Source: JAWKWA01 sp041397765 | GTDB lineage: Bacteria; Pseudomonadota; Alphaproteobacteria; Rhizobiales; Hyphomicrobiaceae | Length of the DNA stretch: 64,000 nt | Direction of reading: 5' to 3' | NCBI GenBank assembly: GCA_041397765.1 | Contig: JAWKWA010000002.1 | Span: forward strand, 124,001-188,000 | Shown here: positions 18,002-25,602 of the stretch, piece after piece | Position numbering within the stretch: position 1 is the stretch's first letter | Layout: each line of letters begins with the position of its first letter | Program-made: the position numbers and the translations under genes | The notes under the pieces: model-generated | Database searches by the model: none | What the model saw: only the letters and a program-made list of their open reading frames with translations | What the model was told of the DNA's origin: nothing

Positions 18002-19014
18002 GCCGGATCGGCGCGGGTCGCAAGCCAGACGCCGAGGGCGGCGAGGACGAGCCCCGGCCAGGCGAGCGGGGGCATGAACTCTTCGAGCAGCAGCCAGGCA
18101 ATCACCGCGGCGATCGGCGGCACGAGGAAGAGCAGCGCCGAGACCCGCGAGGCTTCGCCATGGCGGATCATGGCGAGCAGGAGCGTGGTGGCGATCAGCG
18201 AGTTGCCGATGACGAGATAGGCGAAGCTCGCGATCACCGACGGCGTCCAGTCGACATGGCCCTTCTCGAGAAAAAGGGCGAAGGGGGCGATGACGGCCAA
18301 CCCGACGGCGAATTGCACGAGATTCGACGTGACCGGGTGCCGGCTGGTGCCGAAACGCTTCTCGTAGAGCGTGCCGGCGGTGATGGCGAGGAGGGCGGCG
18401 ACGGCGGCGGCGAGGCCCGAGATCGAGTCGGTCGCGATCCGCGAGCGCGCCCAGATCACGATGCCGGCGCCGGCAAGGCCGAGGACGAGGCCGAGCCAGC
18501 GGCGCCAAGTCACCTGCTCGCCCGCGAGCGCGGGAGCAAGGAGCGCGACGAGGATCGGCTGGAGGGCGAGGATGAGAGCAATGGCGCCCGTCGAGATGTC
18601 CAGCCAGAAGGCGATGTAGCACATGCCGAAATAGAGACCCTGGATGAGCAGGCCGACGACGGCGAGGTGCATCCATTCGGCAGGAGCGCGCCGGCACCGG
18701 CGGGCGCAGGAGGGGAACGAAGGGAAGAGGACGGCGATCACGGCCACATAGCGCAGGGCGAGGAAGGTGAAGGGCTCGGCGCCCCTGAGGCCGATCTTGG
18801 CGACGGCATAGCCGGCCGACCAGAGCATCAGGAAGATGAGCGGCGCGAAACGGAGCCAGAGGGGTTTGGGCAGGGAAGCCGGCGAGGCGGCGGGACCGGC
18901 GGCGGTCTCTCCCGCATGGGCGATGCCTGGTGGGGCGAATTCGACACTTCGGTCCCGGTTGCCGCGACGTGCGTTCTCAAGTGTCAAATTCAAGACCTCC
19001 GCCAGGATCCACAA
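17983..19014 (-). CDS. EamA/DMT family transporter with repeat-derived 5' end
   Basis: A 10-helix drug/metabolite-type inner-membrane exporter with two EamA domains (about residues 55-195 and 205-335). Hallmarks are LMLWSAGYAVAKIGLRG, LALRYVAVIAVL and LEKGHVDWTPSVIASFAYLVIGNSL. The start is uncertain. The only upstream start in frame is TTG at 19014, and the first 30 or so residues it adds (MWILAEVLNLTLENARRG) come from a dispersed repeat also present at 32215-32374. The next start, ATG at MLWSAGY, lies inside the first helix. Either the repeat has supplied a new start and leader, or an unusual start codon (for example CTG) between them is used. The substrate is unknown. Confidence 0.8.
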   Translation of the reverse strand: MWILAEVLNLTLENARRGNRDRSVEFAPPGIAHAGETAAGPAASPASLPKPLWLRFAPLIFLMLWSAGYAVAKIGLRGAEPFTFLALRYVAVIAVLFPSFPSCARRCRRAPAEWMHLAVVGLLIQGLYFGMCYIAFWLDISTGAIALILALQPILVALLAPALAGEQVTWRRWLGLVLGLAGAGIVIWARSRIATDSISGLAAAVAALLAITAGTLYEKRFGTSRHPVTSNLVQFAVGLAVIAPFALFLEKGHVDWTPSVIASFAYLVIGNSLIATTLLLAMIRHGEASRVSALLFLVPPIAAVIAWLLLEEFMPPLAWPGLVLAALGVWLATRADPAQPKRP

Positions 19015-19095
19015 GCTTTCCCGTGGTTCTCATGATGCCGACATCTACTCGCGCGGGCTCTGAAACGGGGTGCAAATGTCGGAATCGAACCACTC
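18935..19095. repeat. Dispersed 160-bp intergenic repeat, copy A
   Basis: This segment aligns over its whole length with 32215-32374. Shared blocks are gcgaattc at the left end, cgtggttctcatgat with ccgacat in the middle, and ctgaaacgggg or ctgaaacgggat followed by gcaaatgtcgga at the right. It covers the 5' end of the EamA gene. No terminal inverted repeats or target duplication are obvious. The remaining 288 bases to the SCO1 start hold no gene I can support. Confidence 0.7.
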
Positions 19096-19383
19096 GCTGG
19101 TCGGCCGGGATGGTGCCGCCACGGTCCTCGGCAGATCGCATGCTGTCAGCTTCCCTCGGGCCTCGGGGCGCCGCCGCCCTAGCCCTTCGCATAGCACGCG
19201 GCGGTCGCTCGTCCCATGACGGGGCCGCAGGGCGCCGATCGTCCGCATGCAGGCCGGAAGGCGATGACGGCGCGACATTTTTTGCGATTGAGAGGGGACG
19301 GGCCGCGGCTATTCTCCCCAACCGTCCCTTGGGCGGGACTCCTCGCCCGAGGCGCAGGGTATCAGCCAGGAACTCGTCGACCG

Positions 19384-19992
19384 ATGCATGTGAAGCTCGC
19401 GCTCGTGGCCTTGCTCGCCTTCCTCGCCGGTGGCATCGGCGCCATCGTGGCGTTTCCCGAGCGCTTCCACCGGCTCGTCGAGGAGACGGCGGAGGCCCCG
19501 ATCGGCGAGGCGGCGATCGGGGGACCGTTCTCGCTCGTCGACCACCGGGGCGCGCGGGTGACGGACAAGGATTTCGGCGGACGCTACACCCTCTTCTATT
19601 TCGGCTACACGCACTGCCCAGACATCTGCCCCGCCGGGCTGCAGACCATCGAGGCGGCGCTGGCGGCGATCGGGACGCAGGCGGACAAGGTGACGCCGGT
19701 GCTCATCAGCGTCGATCCGGCCCGCGACACGCCCGAGGTGTTGGCGGACTATGTGCGGAATTTCGGCTCAAGGATGATCGGCCTGACCGGCACGCAGGGC
19801 GAGGTCGAGCAGGCGATGCGGTCGTTCCGCGTCTATGCGCGGCGCGTCGAGGGCGAGGGCTCATCGGACGACTATCTGATCGACCACAGCGGCTACATCT
19901 ATCTGATGGGACCGGACGGCCGGCTCGTCAGCCACTACAGCCATAGCATCAGCGCGAACGAGCTGGCGCGACGGCTGAGGGCGGTGCTTTGA
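19384..19992 (+). CDS. SCO1/SenC family copper chaperone
   Basis: A 202-residue membrane-anchored thioredoxin-like protein that delivers copper to cytochrome c oxidase. The ATG at 19384 gives MHVKLALVALLAFLAGGIGAI, an N-terminal signal anchor; the frame is open from 19216, but those 56 residues look unlike protein. The copper-binding motif is CPDIC in YFGYTHCPDICPAGL, and the conserved histidine follows in YLIDHSGYIYLMGPDG. No cytochrome oxidase genes are present in the window, so it is an isolated copy. Length and motifs are typical. Confidence 0.92.
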   Translation: MHVKLALVALLAFLAGGIGAIVAFPERFHRLVEETAEAPIGEAAIGGPFSLVDHRGARVTDKDFGGRYTLFYFGYTHCPDICPAGLQTIEAALAAIGTQADKVTPVLISVDPARDTPEVLADYVRNFGSRMIGLTGTQGEVEQAMRSFRVYARRVEGEGSSDDYLIDHSGYIYLMGPDGRLVSHYSHSISANELARRLRAVL

Positions 19993-20123
19993 GGCTGCGG
20001 CGGGCCGCGAAGGCGGGGATGCGGGCGGGCAGCGCCAGGCCTCACGACCGGCGTGGAGACATCCACAGGTCATCCACATTGGCGAATCAATTCGAGGGTG
20101 CTAGCCTTTGAGAGAATAATTGT

Positions 20124-20138
20124 GGGGATTCAATCCCC
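20124..20138. promoter_or_regulatory. Perfect inverted repeat upstream of the PHA depolymerase gene
   Basis: ggggattcaatcccc is a 7-base perfect inverted repeat with one central base, about 105 bases before the phaZ ATG, just after an AT-rich stretch (agagaataat). It could be an operator or the stem of a small leader hairpin. Confidence 0.4.
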
Positions 20139-20242
20139 TCTGAGTTCGGAGGCGGTCAGACAGAGGTCGAGCGAGGGCGTTTCAGCAATCCGGGTCGCTT
20201 CGGGGGAAGCGTCCTGCCGTGTTTCCGGGGGGAAGCCTTTCC

Positions 20243-21613
20243 ATGCTCTATCACTGGTTCGAGCTCGGCCACGCCGCCTTCAGGCCGGCGCGGGCGGCGG
20301 CGGATACCTGTCGCCTCTTCCTCGACAACCCGTTCAACCCGCTGTCGCACACGCCGCTCGCCCGCAGCGCCTCGGCGGTCTGCGAGGTGTTCGAGCGTAC
20401 CACCCGGCGCTACGGCAAACCGGCCTTCGGCATCAGCCACACGCGGATCGACGGCGATCTGGTGCCGGTCGTCGAGGAGACGGTCCATCAGGAACCGTTC
20501 TGCCGCATCGTGCATTTCCGCCGCGATGAGCGCGGCCAGCGCCGCAACGATCCCAAGGTGCTGCTGGTCGCGCCCATGTCGGGCCATTTCGCCACGCTCC
20601 TGCGCGGCACCGTCGAGGCGCTGCTGCCGGCGCACGACGTCTACATCACCGACTGGCAGGACGCCCGCACCGTGCCCTATTCGGCCGGCCGCTTCGATCT
20701 CGACAGCTATATCGAGCTGCTGATGCGGCTGTTCCGCATGTTCGAAGGCGATGTTCATGTCGTCGCGGTCTGCCAGCCCTCGGTGCCGGTGATGGCGGCG
20801 GTCTCGCTGATGGAGCAGAACGGCGAGCCGCTGACGCCGCGCTCGATGACGCTGCTCGGCGGGCCGGTCGACACCCGCCGCAGCCCGACCGCCGTCAACC
20901 GGCTGGCGGAGCGGCGCGGCACGGAGTGGTTCGAGCGGACCGTCATCACCTCGGTGCCTTGGCCCTATGCGGGGCGCGGACGGCTGGTCTATCCGGGCTT
21001 TCTCCAGCTCACCGGCTTCATGACCATGAATCTCGACCGTCACATCAAGGCGCACAAGGATCTCTTCGTGCACCTGGTACGCGGCGACGGCGATTCGGCG
21101 GAAAAGCACAAGGAGTTCTATGACGAGTATCTGGCCGTCATGGACCTCTCGGCCGAGTTCTACCTGCAGACGATCGACACGGTGTTCGTCCGCCATGCCC
21201 TGCCGAACGGGACCATGAGCCACAAGGGCCAGCGGGTCGAGCCTGCCGCGATCCGCCGGACGGCGCTGATGACGGTCGAGGGCGAGAAGGACGACATCAC
21301 GGGCCTTGGCCAGTGCAGCGCCGCCCACGAGCTCGCCGCGGGCCTCTCGGCTGACAGGCGGGTGCGCTACGTGCAGGACGGGGTCGGGCACTACGGCATC
21401 TTCAACGGCTCACGGTTCCGCAAGGAGATCGCGCCGCGGATCGCCATGTTCATGCGCCAGCACGACCCGCGGGGGGCGAGGGCCGAGGCACGCAACCAGC
21501 GGGCGGGCGACGCCTCTGCGCGGTCTGCCTCCAACCCGTCGCGCGAGATCCGGCTCAGTCCCGGTGCCGTGGCGGCCGGCAGTCATGCGGTGTGGATGCC
21601 CGAGAGCGAATAG
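20243..21613 (+). CDS. phaZ: Intracellular polyhydroxyalkanoate depolymerase (Cys nucleophile)
   Basis: A cytoplasmic granule-associated depolymerase that mobilises stored PHB. The 456-residue product starts MLYHWFELGHAAFRPARA, the usual opening for the family. The nucleophile lies in VVAVCQPSVP as Cys177, in place of the lipase-box serine, as in the Ralstonia PhaZ1 type. KVLLVAPMSGHFATLLRGTV and DVYITDWQDARTVP are typical, and the C-terminal histidine is in VGHYGIFNG. The GTG eight codons upstream is rejected because a gggggga site precedes the ATG. The final 35 residues after the fold are polar and variable. Confidence 0.94.
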   Translation: MLYHWFELGHAAFRPARAAADTCRLFLDNPFNPLSHTPLARSASAVCEVFERTTRRYGKPAFGISHTRIDGDLVPVVEETVHQEPFCRIVHFRRDERGQRRNDPKVLLVAPMSGHFATLLRGTVEALLPAHDVYITDWQDARTVPYSAGRFDLDSYIELLMRLFRMFEGDVHVVAVCQPSVPVMAAVSLMEQNGEPLTPRSMTLLGGPVDTRRSPTAVNRLAERRGTEWFERTVITSVPWPYAGRGRLVYPGFLQLTGFMTMNLDRHIKAHKDLFVHLVRGDGDSAEKHKEFYDEYLAVMDLSAEFYLQTIDTVFVRHALPNGTMSHKGQRVEPAAIRRTALMTVEGEKDDITGLGQCSAAHELAAGLSADRRVRYVQDGVGHYGIFNGSRFRKEIAPRIAMFMRQHDPRGARAEARNQRAGDASARSASNPSREIRLSPGAVAAGSHAVWMPESE

Positions 21614-21893
21614 GCCTACGGCCGAATGGGGCTCGTCGCCTTCGGACGTGCTCTCGAGCGGCCGTGGGGGATGATCCCCAGCATCGTCACAAGATTGACG
21701 AGTCACGGGAGCAAATCAGCTATGCTTCCCGCCTCGCCCGCAGGGGGCCGCGACCGGTGAGTGCATCCCATCGGCGCGGCAGGCTACCAGGCGGGGTGGG
21801 GAGGTACGTAGACCTGCCGGGGACTTCCCGCGGAACGTGCCGGAGATGGGTCAAGTAGGCGTGTGAGGTGGTCAGCCTTCGGAGGTGACGGCG

Positions 21894-22709
21894 ATGCGGC
21901 GATCCCAGGATGCCTTGCCCAGCGAGCAGGCGCTCCGTGTGACGGGGCTGGGAACGCTGGTAAAGGTGCGCTGGCACGCTGCGGCCCGACGGCTGACGTT
22001 GCGCGTCAGCCAGACCCGGCGGGCCGTCATCGTGACGATGCCGCAGCATTCGAGCCTCGACGACGCCGACCGGTTCGTCGCCAAGCATATCGACTGGGTG
22101 AAGCAGCGGCTCGATGCCATGCCGCAGCCGGTGCCATTCGCCGACGGCGTGGTGATCCCCTATCGCGGCACACCACATCTCATCCGCTTCGCCGGGCCGA
22201 GCCGGGGCAAGAGCGTCGTCACGATCGCCAATGTGAAGGCGGCGCGCGAGGCGCAGCGCGAGGCCAAGGATCGCGGCATTGCGAAGTGGCGGCAGAAGCC
22301 GGACGAGAAATATCTCCCGCATCTCGTGGTTCGCGGCCATGCCGAGCATGCGCCGCGGCGGCTGCGCGACTGGCTGGTCGGCGAGGCCAAGGCGCGCATC
22401 GTCGAGCGGGTCGATTTCCATGCCGAGCGGCTGGGGCTCAAATACCGGCAGGTCGCCATGCGCGACCAGACCAGCCGCTGGGGCTCTTGCTCGTCGTCGC
22501 GGGTGCTGTCGTTCTCCTGGCGGCTGATCCTGGCGCCGGCCTTCGTGCTCGACTATGTGGCCGCCCACGAGGTCGCGCATCTGAAGGAGATGAACCACGG
22601 GCCGCGCTATTGGGCGCTGCTCGCGCGCACCTATCCCGATCTCGAGGAAGCCCGCCGCTGGCTGCACCGCGAAGGCGCCAGCCTGCACGCCTATGGCCGC
22701 GAGGACTGA
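21894..22709 (+). CDS. YgjP-like zinc metallopeptidase (DUF45/M48-like)
   Basis: A 271-residue predicted metal-dependent hydrolase of the YgjP family. The zinc site HEVAHLKEMNH (about residues 222-232) has the gluzincin HExxH and a third histidine six residues on. It is preceded by RWGSCSSSRVLSFSWRLILAP, the invariant RWGS motif of the family. The ATG at 21894 follows ggagg with 8-base spacing; a GTG at 21885 would overlap that site. It stands alone, 280 bases after phaZ, and is followed by a strong palindrome. The cellular substrate is unknown. Confidence 0.9.
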   Translation: MRRSQDALPSEQALRVTGLGTLVKVRWHAAARRLTLRVSQTRRAVIVTMPQHSSLDDADRFVAKHIDWVKQRLDAMPQPVPFADGVVIPYRGTPHLIRFAGPSRGKSVVTIANVKAAREAQREAKDRGIAKWRQKPDEKYLPHLVVRGHAEHAPRRLRDWLVGEAKARIVERVDFHAERLGLKYRQVAMRDQTSRWGSCSSSRVLSFSWRLILAPAFVLDYVAAHEVAHLKEMNHGPRYWALLARTYPDLEEARRWLHREGASLHAYGRED

Positions 22710-22748
22710 TACCAACGAGCGAAAGCTCCGGCTTTCGCGAGGTGGTAT
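22709..22748. terminator. Two-part palindrome after the metallopeptidase gene
   Basis: The inner arms gcgaaagc and gctttcgc pair around the loop tccg, and outer arms atacca and tggtat also pair. It overlaps the TGA of the metallopeptidase gene and may terminate both it and the convergent VOC gene. No T run follows, so it may instead be another dispersed palindromic repeat. Confidence 0.6.
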
Positions 22749-22849
22749 GCGCGCGGGGTTGGTGGGGCGGCCGCGCGCAAACAGGGAAGCTACCGGCGCG
22801 CATCCAACTGGACCACGAGCCGAAACTCATGCGCGGTGGTGTGAGGGCG

Positions 22850-23269
22850 TCAGGGCGCGAAGGTGACGGCCTCGATGCGCCAGCCTTCCGGGTCGATGAG
22901 GAAGGCGGCGTAGTAGCCGGGTGCATAATGGGGGCGCAGGCCCGGCGCGCCATAGTCGATGCCACCGGCGGCGAGACCGGCCTTGTGGAAGGCTTCGACC
23001 GAGCTGCGGTCCGGCGCCCGGAAGCAGATGTGGAAGCCGGCCCCGGCGGGTGCCGCATCGGGGCGCTCCTCCAGCCAGAACGGTGCCTCGCCGGCGTCGG
23101 CGGCAGGATCGGCGCCGGGCGGGCCATAGCAGGCCGACCGGAACGGATGGGCGTCCGACTCCGCCTCGATGGTCGCGACGCGCACGAGCCCGAGGGGCGC
23201 GAGCACGGCGTCGTAGAAGCTGGCGAGGCGATCGAGATCGCGCGTGCCGATCGAGAAATGGTCGATCAT
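22850..23269 (-). CDS. VOC family protein (glyoxalase/bleomycin resistance fold)
   Basis: A 139-residue single-domain VOC protein starting MIDHFSIGTRDLDRLASFYD and ending AFLIDPEGWRIEAVTF, the paired beta-alpha-beta-beta-beta pattern. His4 in DHFSIG, His105 or so in PHYAPGYYAAF and the Glu in IEAVTF fit the usual metal ligands. The ATG at 23267-23269 is chosen because the family begins there; the frame upstream is the shadow of the next gene. It forms a minus-strand pair with the ABM protein, 31 bases apart. The substrate is not predictable. Confidence 0.88.
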   Translation of the reverse strand: MIDHFSIGTRDLDRLASFYDAVLAPLGLVRVATIEAESDAHPFRSACYGPPGADPAADAGEAPFWLEERPDAAPAGAGFHICFRAPDRSSVEAFHKAGLAAGGIDYGAPGLRPHYAPGYYAAFLIDPEGWRIEAVTFAP

Positions 23270-23300
23270 CGGGGCTCTTCCTCGAGCATCTGGTCGGACC

Positions 23301-23621
23301 TCAATCATTGGGGCGCGGGGCCGCGACCTCCGCAACCGGTTCGCCATAGTGCTCGACGGTCGGGAACGGATCGTAGAAGGCATGTAGCAGCGCCTTCCAG
23401 CGCAGGTAGCGCTCCGAGCCGCGGAAGCCCTCGGTGTGGTCCTCGAGCCGGCGCCAGCGGACCAGGAGCAGGTAGCGGCCGGGGCGCTCCAGGCACGGCA
23501 GGACCTCGAGACCGAGGAAACCGGGTGTCGCGGCGATGAGAGGAAGCGCCTCGGCGAGCGCCGCCTCATAGGCCTCGCGTCGCTCGGGCGCCACGTCGAG
23601 GATGGCGTGCTCGAGGATCAT
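23301..23621 (-). CDS. Antibiotic biosynthesis monooxygenase (ABM) domain protein
   Basis: A 106-residue dimeric ferredoxin-like ABM-fold protein starting MILEHAILDVAPERREAYEA. Conserved points are TPGFLGLEVLPCLERPGRYLLLVRW and FRGSERYLRWKALLHAFYDPFPTVEHY. Such proteins range from quinol monooxygenases to heme-degrading enzymes; no residue here settles the activity. It is the first gene of a two-gene minus-strand unit with the VOC gene and is divergent from the CDF exporter gene, 68 bases away. Confidence 0.85.
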   Translation of the reverse strand: MILEHAILDVAPERREAYEAALAEALPLIAATPGFLGLEVLPCLERPGRYLLLVRWRRLEDHTEGFRGSERYLRWKALLHAFYDPFPTVEHYGEPVAEVAAPRPND

Positions 23622-23689
23622 ATCGGCTCTCCCGGGGTGCGAAGGCGGCAATGCCGCGCAGGAACGGCGAACATGGTAGAAGTCCGACC

Positions 23690-24784
23690 ATGAGCGAAGA
23701 ATCCGGTCGAGGCAAACTTGCGAGCGAAGGCGGTGGCGCGGCTGGCGCCACCGGGGCCGGCGTCGGCGCGCATGGCCGGGGCGCCGGGGATCATGGTGGC
23801 CAGCACGATCACCGTCATCATCGCGGGCACGATCACGGTCAAGGCGACCACGACCACCACCATCACCATCACGATCACCGCCATGGCGATGGTGGCCACC
23901 ATCATCACGGCCAGGGCGCGAGCGAATCGCGGGTTGGTCTCGTCGCGCTCCTCACGGGCCTCTTCATGGCGGCCGAGGTGCTGGGCGGCTACCTGTCGGG
24001 CTCGCTGGCGCTCCTGGCCGACGCCGGGCACATGCTGACCGATTTCGCCGGTCTGGCGCTTGCCTGGTATGGTTTCCGTCTGGCGCGCCGGCCGGCCGAC
24101 CGGCAGCGGACCTATGGCTGGGACCGCTTCTCGATCCTCGCGGCATTCGTCAACGGCCTGACGCTGTTCGTCGTCGCCGGGATGATCGTGGTGGAGGCGG
24201 CGCACCGCTTGTCGGAGCCCTCGCCGGTGGCGGGCGGGCTGATGCTCGCCGTGGCGGCGGCGGGCCTCGGCGTCAACATCCTCGCCTTCGTCCTCTTGAT
24301 GGGCGGCGACAGGGGCAATCTCAACCTCAGGGCGGCGCTCCTGCATGTCATGGGCGACCTGCTCGGGTCGGTCGCGGCGATCGCGGCGGCCGTCATCATC
24401 CTCTTCACGGGCTGGACGCCGATCGACCCGATCCTGTCGGTGCTCGTCGCCGTCATCATCCTGCGCTCGGCCTATCGCGTGGTGGTCGACAGCGGCCGCA
24501 TCCTCATCGAAGCGGCGCCCAAGGGGCTCGACACCAAGGAGATCGCCAGCCATCTGGAGGCGAGCCTCGCCGGCGTCTCGAACGTCCATCACGTGCATGC
24601 CTGGTCGATCTCGGAAGAGCGCACCATGGTCACGCTGCATGCGCGGATCGAGGGGGCCGGTCGACCGCCCGAGGCCGTGGTCGGCGAGATCAAGCGGGTG
24701 CTCCGCCAGCGCTTCGGCATCGACCACGCCACGGTCGAGGTGGAGGTCGCCGAGTGCGCGGACAGGGTGAGCTCGCCGACGTAG
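23690..24784 (+). CDS. Cation diffusion facilitator (CzcD/ZitB-like zinc exporter) with His-rich N-terminus
   Basis: An inner-membrane exporter of Zn2+ or similar ions, 364 residues and six helices. Residues about 35-80 are a dense run of His, Asp and Gly that likely binds metal. The transmembrane part begins RVGLVALLTGLFMAAE; the zinc-binding motifs are ALLADAGHMLTDFAGL in helix 2 and LLHVMGDLLGSVAAI in helix 5 (HxxxD in each). The cytoplasmic tail has HHVHAWSISEE. The ATG at 23690 follows a short gap after the ABM gene start. It is convergent with the transaldolase gene, with a hairpin between. Confidence 0.93.
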   Translation: MSEESGRGKLASEGGGAAGATGAGVGAHGRGAGDHGGQHDHRHHRGHDHGQGDHDHHHHHHDHRHGDGGHHHHGQGASESRVGLVALLTGLFMAAEVLGGYLSGSLALLADAGHMLTDFAGLALAWYGFRLARRPADRQRTYGWDRFSILAAFVNGLTLFVVAGMIVVEAAHRLSEPSPVAGGLMLAVAAAGLGVNILAFVLLMGGDRGNLNLRAALLHVMGDLLGSVAAIAAAVIILFTGWTPIDPILSVLVAVIILRSAYRVVVDSGRILIEAAPKGLDTKEIASHLEASLAGVSNVHHVHAWSISEERTMVTLHARIEGAGRPPEAVVGEIKRVLRQRFGIDHATVEVEVAECADRVSSPT

Positions 24785-24794
24785 AGGGGACCTG

Positions 24795-24815
24795 CGGGCG
24801 ACGACGGGTCGCCCG
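24795..24815. terminator. Hairpin between CDF and transaldolase genes
   Basis: cgggcgac, loop gacgg, gtcgcccg form a stem in the 112-base gap between two convergent genes. It may serve both strands, but lacks a T run. Confidence 0.45.
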
Positions 24816-24896
24816 ACCAGCCAAGATCGGACGACAGCAGGTGCCCGCAGCATTGGGCAAACCGGTGCGGACGGCCGGCTCGCCTGCCGCGTCCGC

Positions 24897-25547
24897 TCAC
24901 ACCGACTGGCCGGACTTCTTCCAGTCGGCGAGGAAGGCGGCGAGGCCCTTGTCGGTGAGCGGGTGCTTGACGAGGTCCCTGATGATCTGCGGGGGAACGG
25001 TCGCGACGTCGGCGCCGGCGATGGCGGCCAACTTCACGTCGTTCCTGGTCTGATCCGAGGAGCGGCGAGGATCGGTCTCGAACAGGTGGTTGTCGTAGAT
25101 CGTGCGGATGTCGCGGACGACCTGCATGCCGTCCTCGCCGGCATCGTCGAGCCGGCCGACGAAGGGCGAGATGAACATCGCCCCGGCCTTGGCGGCGAGC
25201 AGCGCCTGGTTGGCGTTGAGCAGAGCGTGACAGCTGACCGGGATCTCGGCCTCGGAGAGGGCGCGGCAGGCCTTGAGGCCATCCCAGGTGAGGGCACCTC
25301 CAGGCAGCCACGTTCTCGGCGATGGCGGCAGGCTTCTCGCCTCGGCGATCATGGCGTCGGCCTCGGTCGCGCCGACCTCGGCGCTGACCGGGCCCTCGAC
25401 GATGGCGCAGATCTCCTTGATCGTCGCCTTGAAGTCGCCGCCCGATTTGGCGATCAGCGAGGGATTGGTGGTGACGCCGTCGAGCAGCCCGGTCTCGGCG
25501 AGCTCGCGGATCTCCTTCAGGTCGGCGGTGTCCACAAAGAACTTCAT
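24897..25547 (-). CDS. tal: Transaldolase (TalC/MipB-type), disturbed by clustered indels
   Basis: A 216-residue short transaldolase of the fructose-6-phosphate aldolase-like group, normal length 217. The start MKFFVDTADLKEIRELAETG, the block GLLDGVTTNPSLIAKSGG, and ISPFVGRLDDAGEDGM with KHPLTDKGLAAFLADWKKSGQ are standard. Three patches are not: at about 25287-25345 the sequence reads PPSPRTWLPGGALTW instead of the usual AENVVVKVPLTW, so the Schiff-base lysine is absent. At 25219-25240 it reads SCHALLNANQ instead of SVTLCFSANQ. At 25052-25080 it reads ETDPRRSSDQ instead of ETEILAAS. Each patch is consistent with compensating 1-2 base indels. Either the enzyme is inactive or the sequence has errors. 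Confidence 0.8.
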   Translation of the reverse strand: MKFFVDTADLKEIRELAETGLLDGVTTNPSLIAKSGGDFKATIKEICAIVEGPVSAEVGATEADAMIAEARSLPPSPRTWLPGGALTWDGLKACRALSEAEIPVSCHALLNANQALLAAKAGAMFISPFVGRLDDAGEDGMQVVRDIRTIYDNHLFETDPRRSSDQTRNDVKLAAIAGADVATVPPQIIRDLVKHPLTDKGLAAFLADWKKSGQSV

Positions 25548-25602
25548 TGCCTGCCCTCGCCTTTGCCGCGATCCTTCCACGCGGGGAGCCTAAACTTCCC
25601 CG

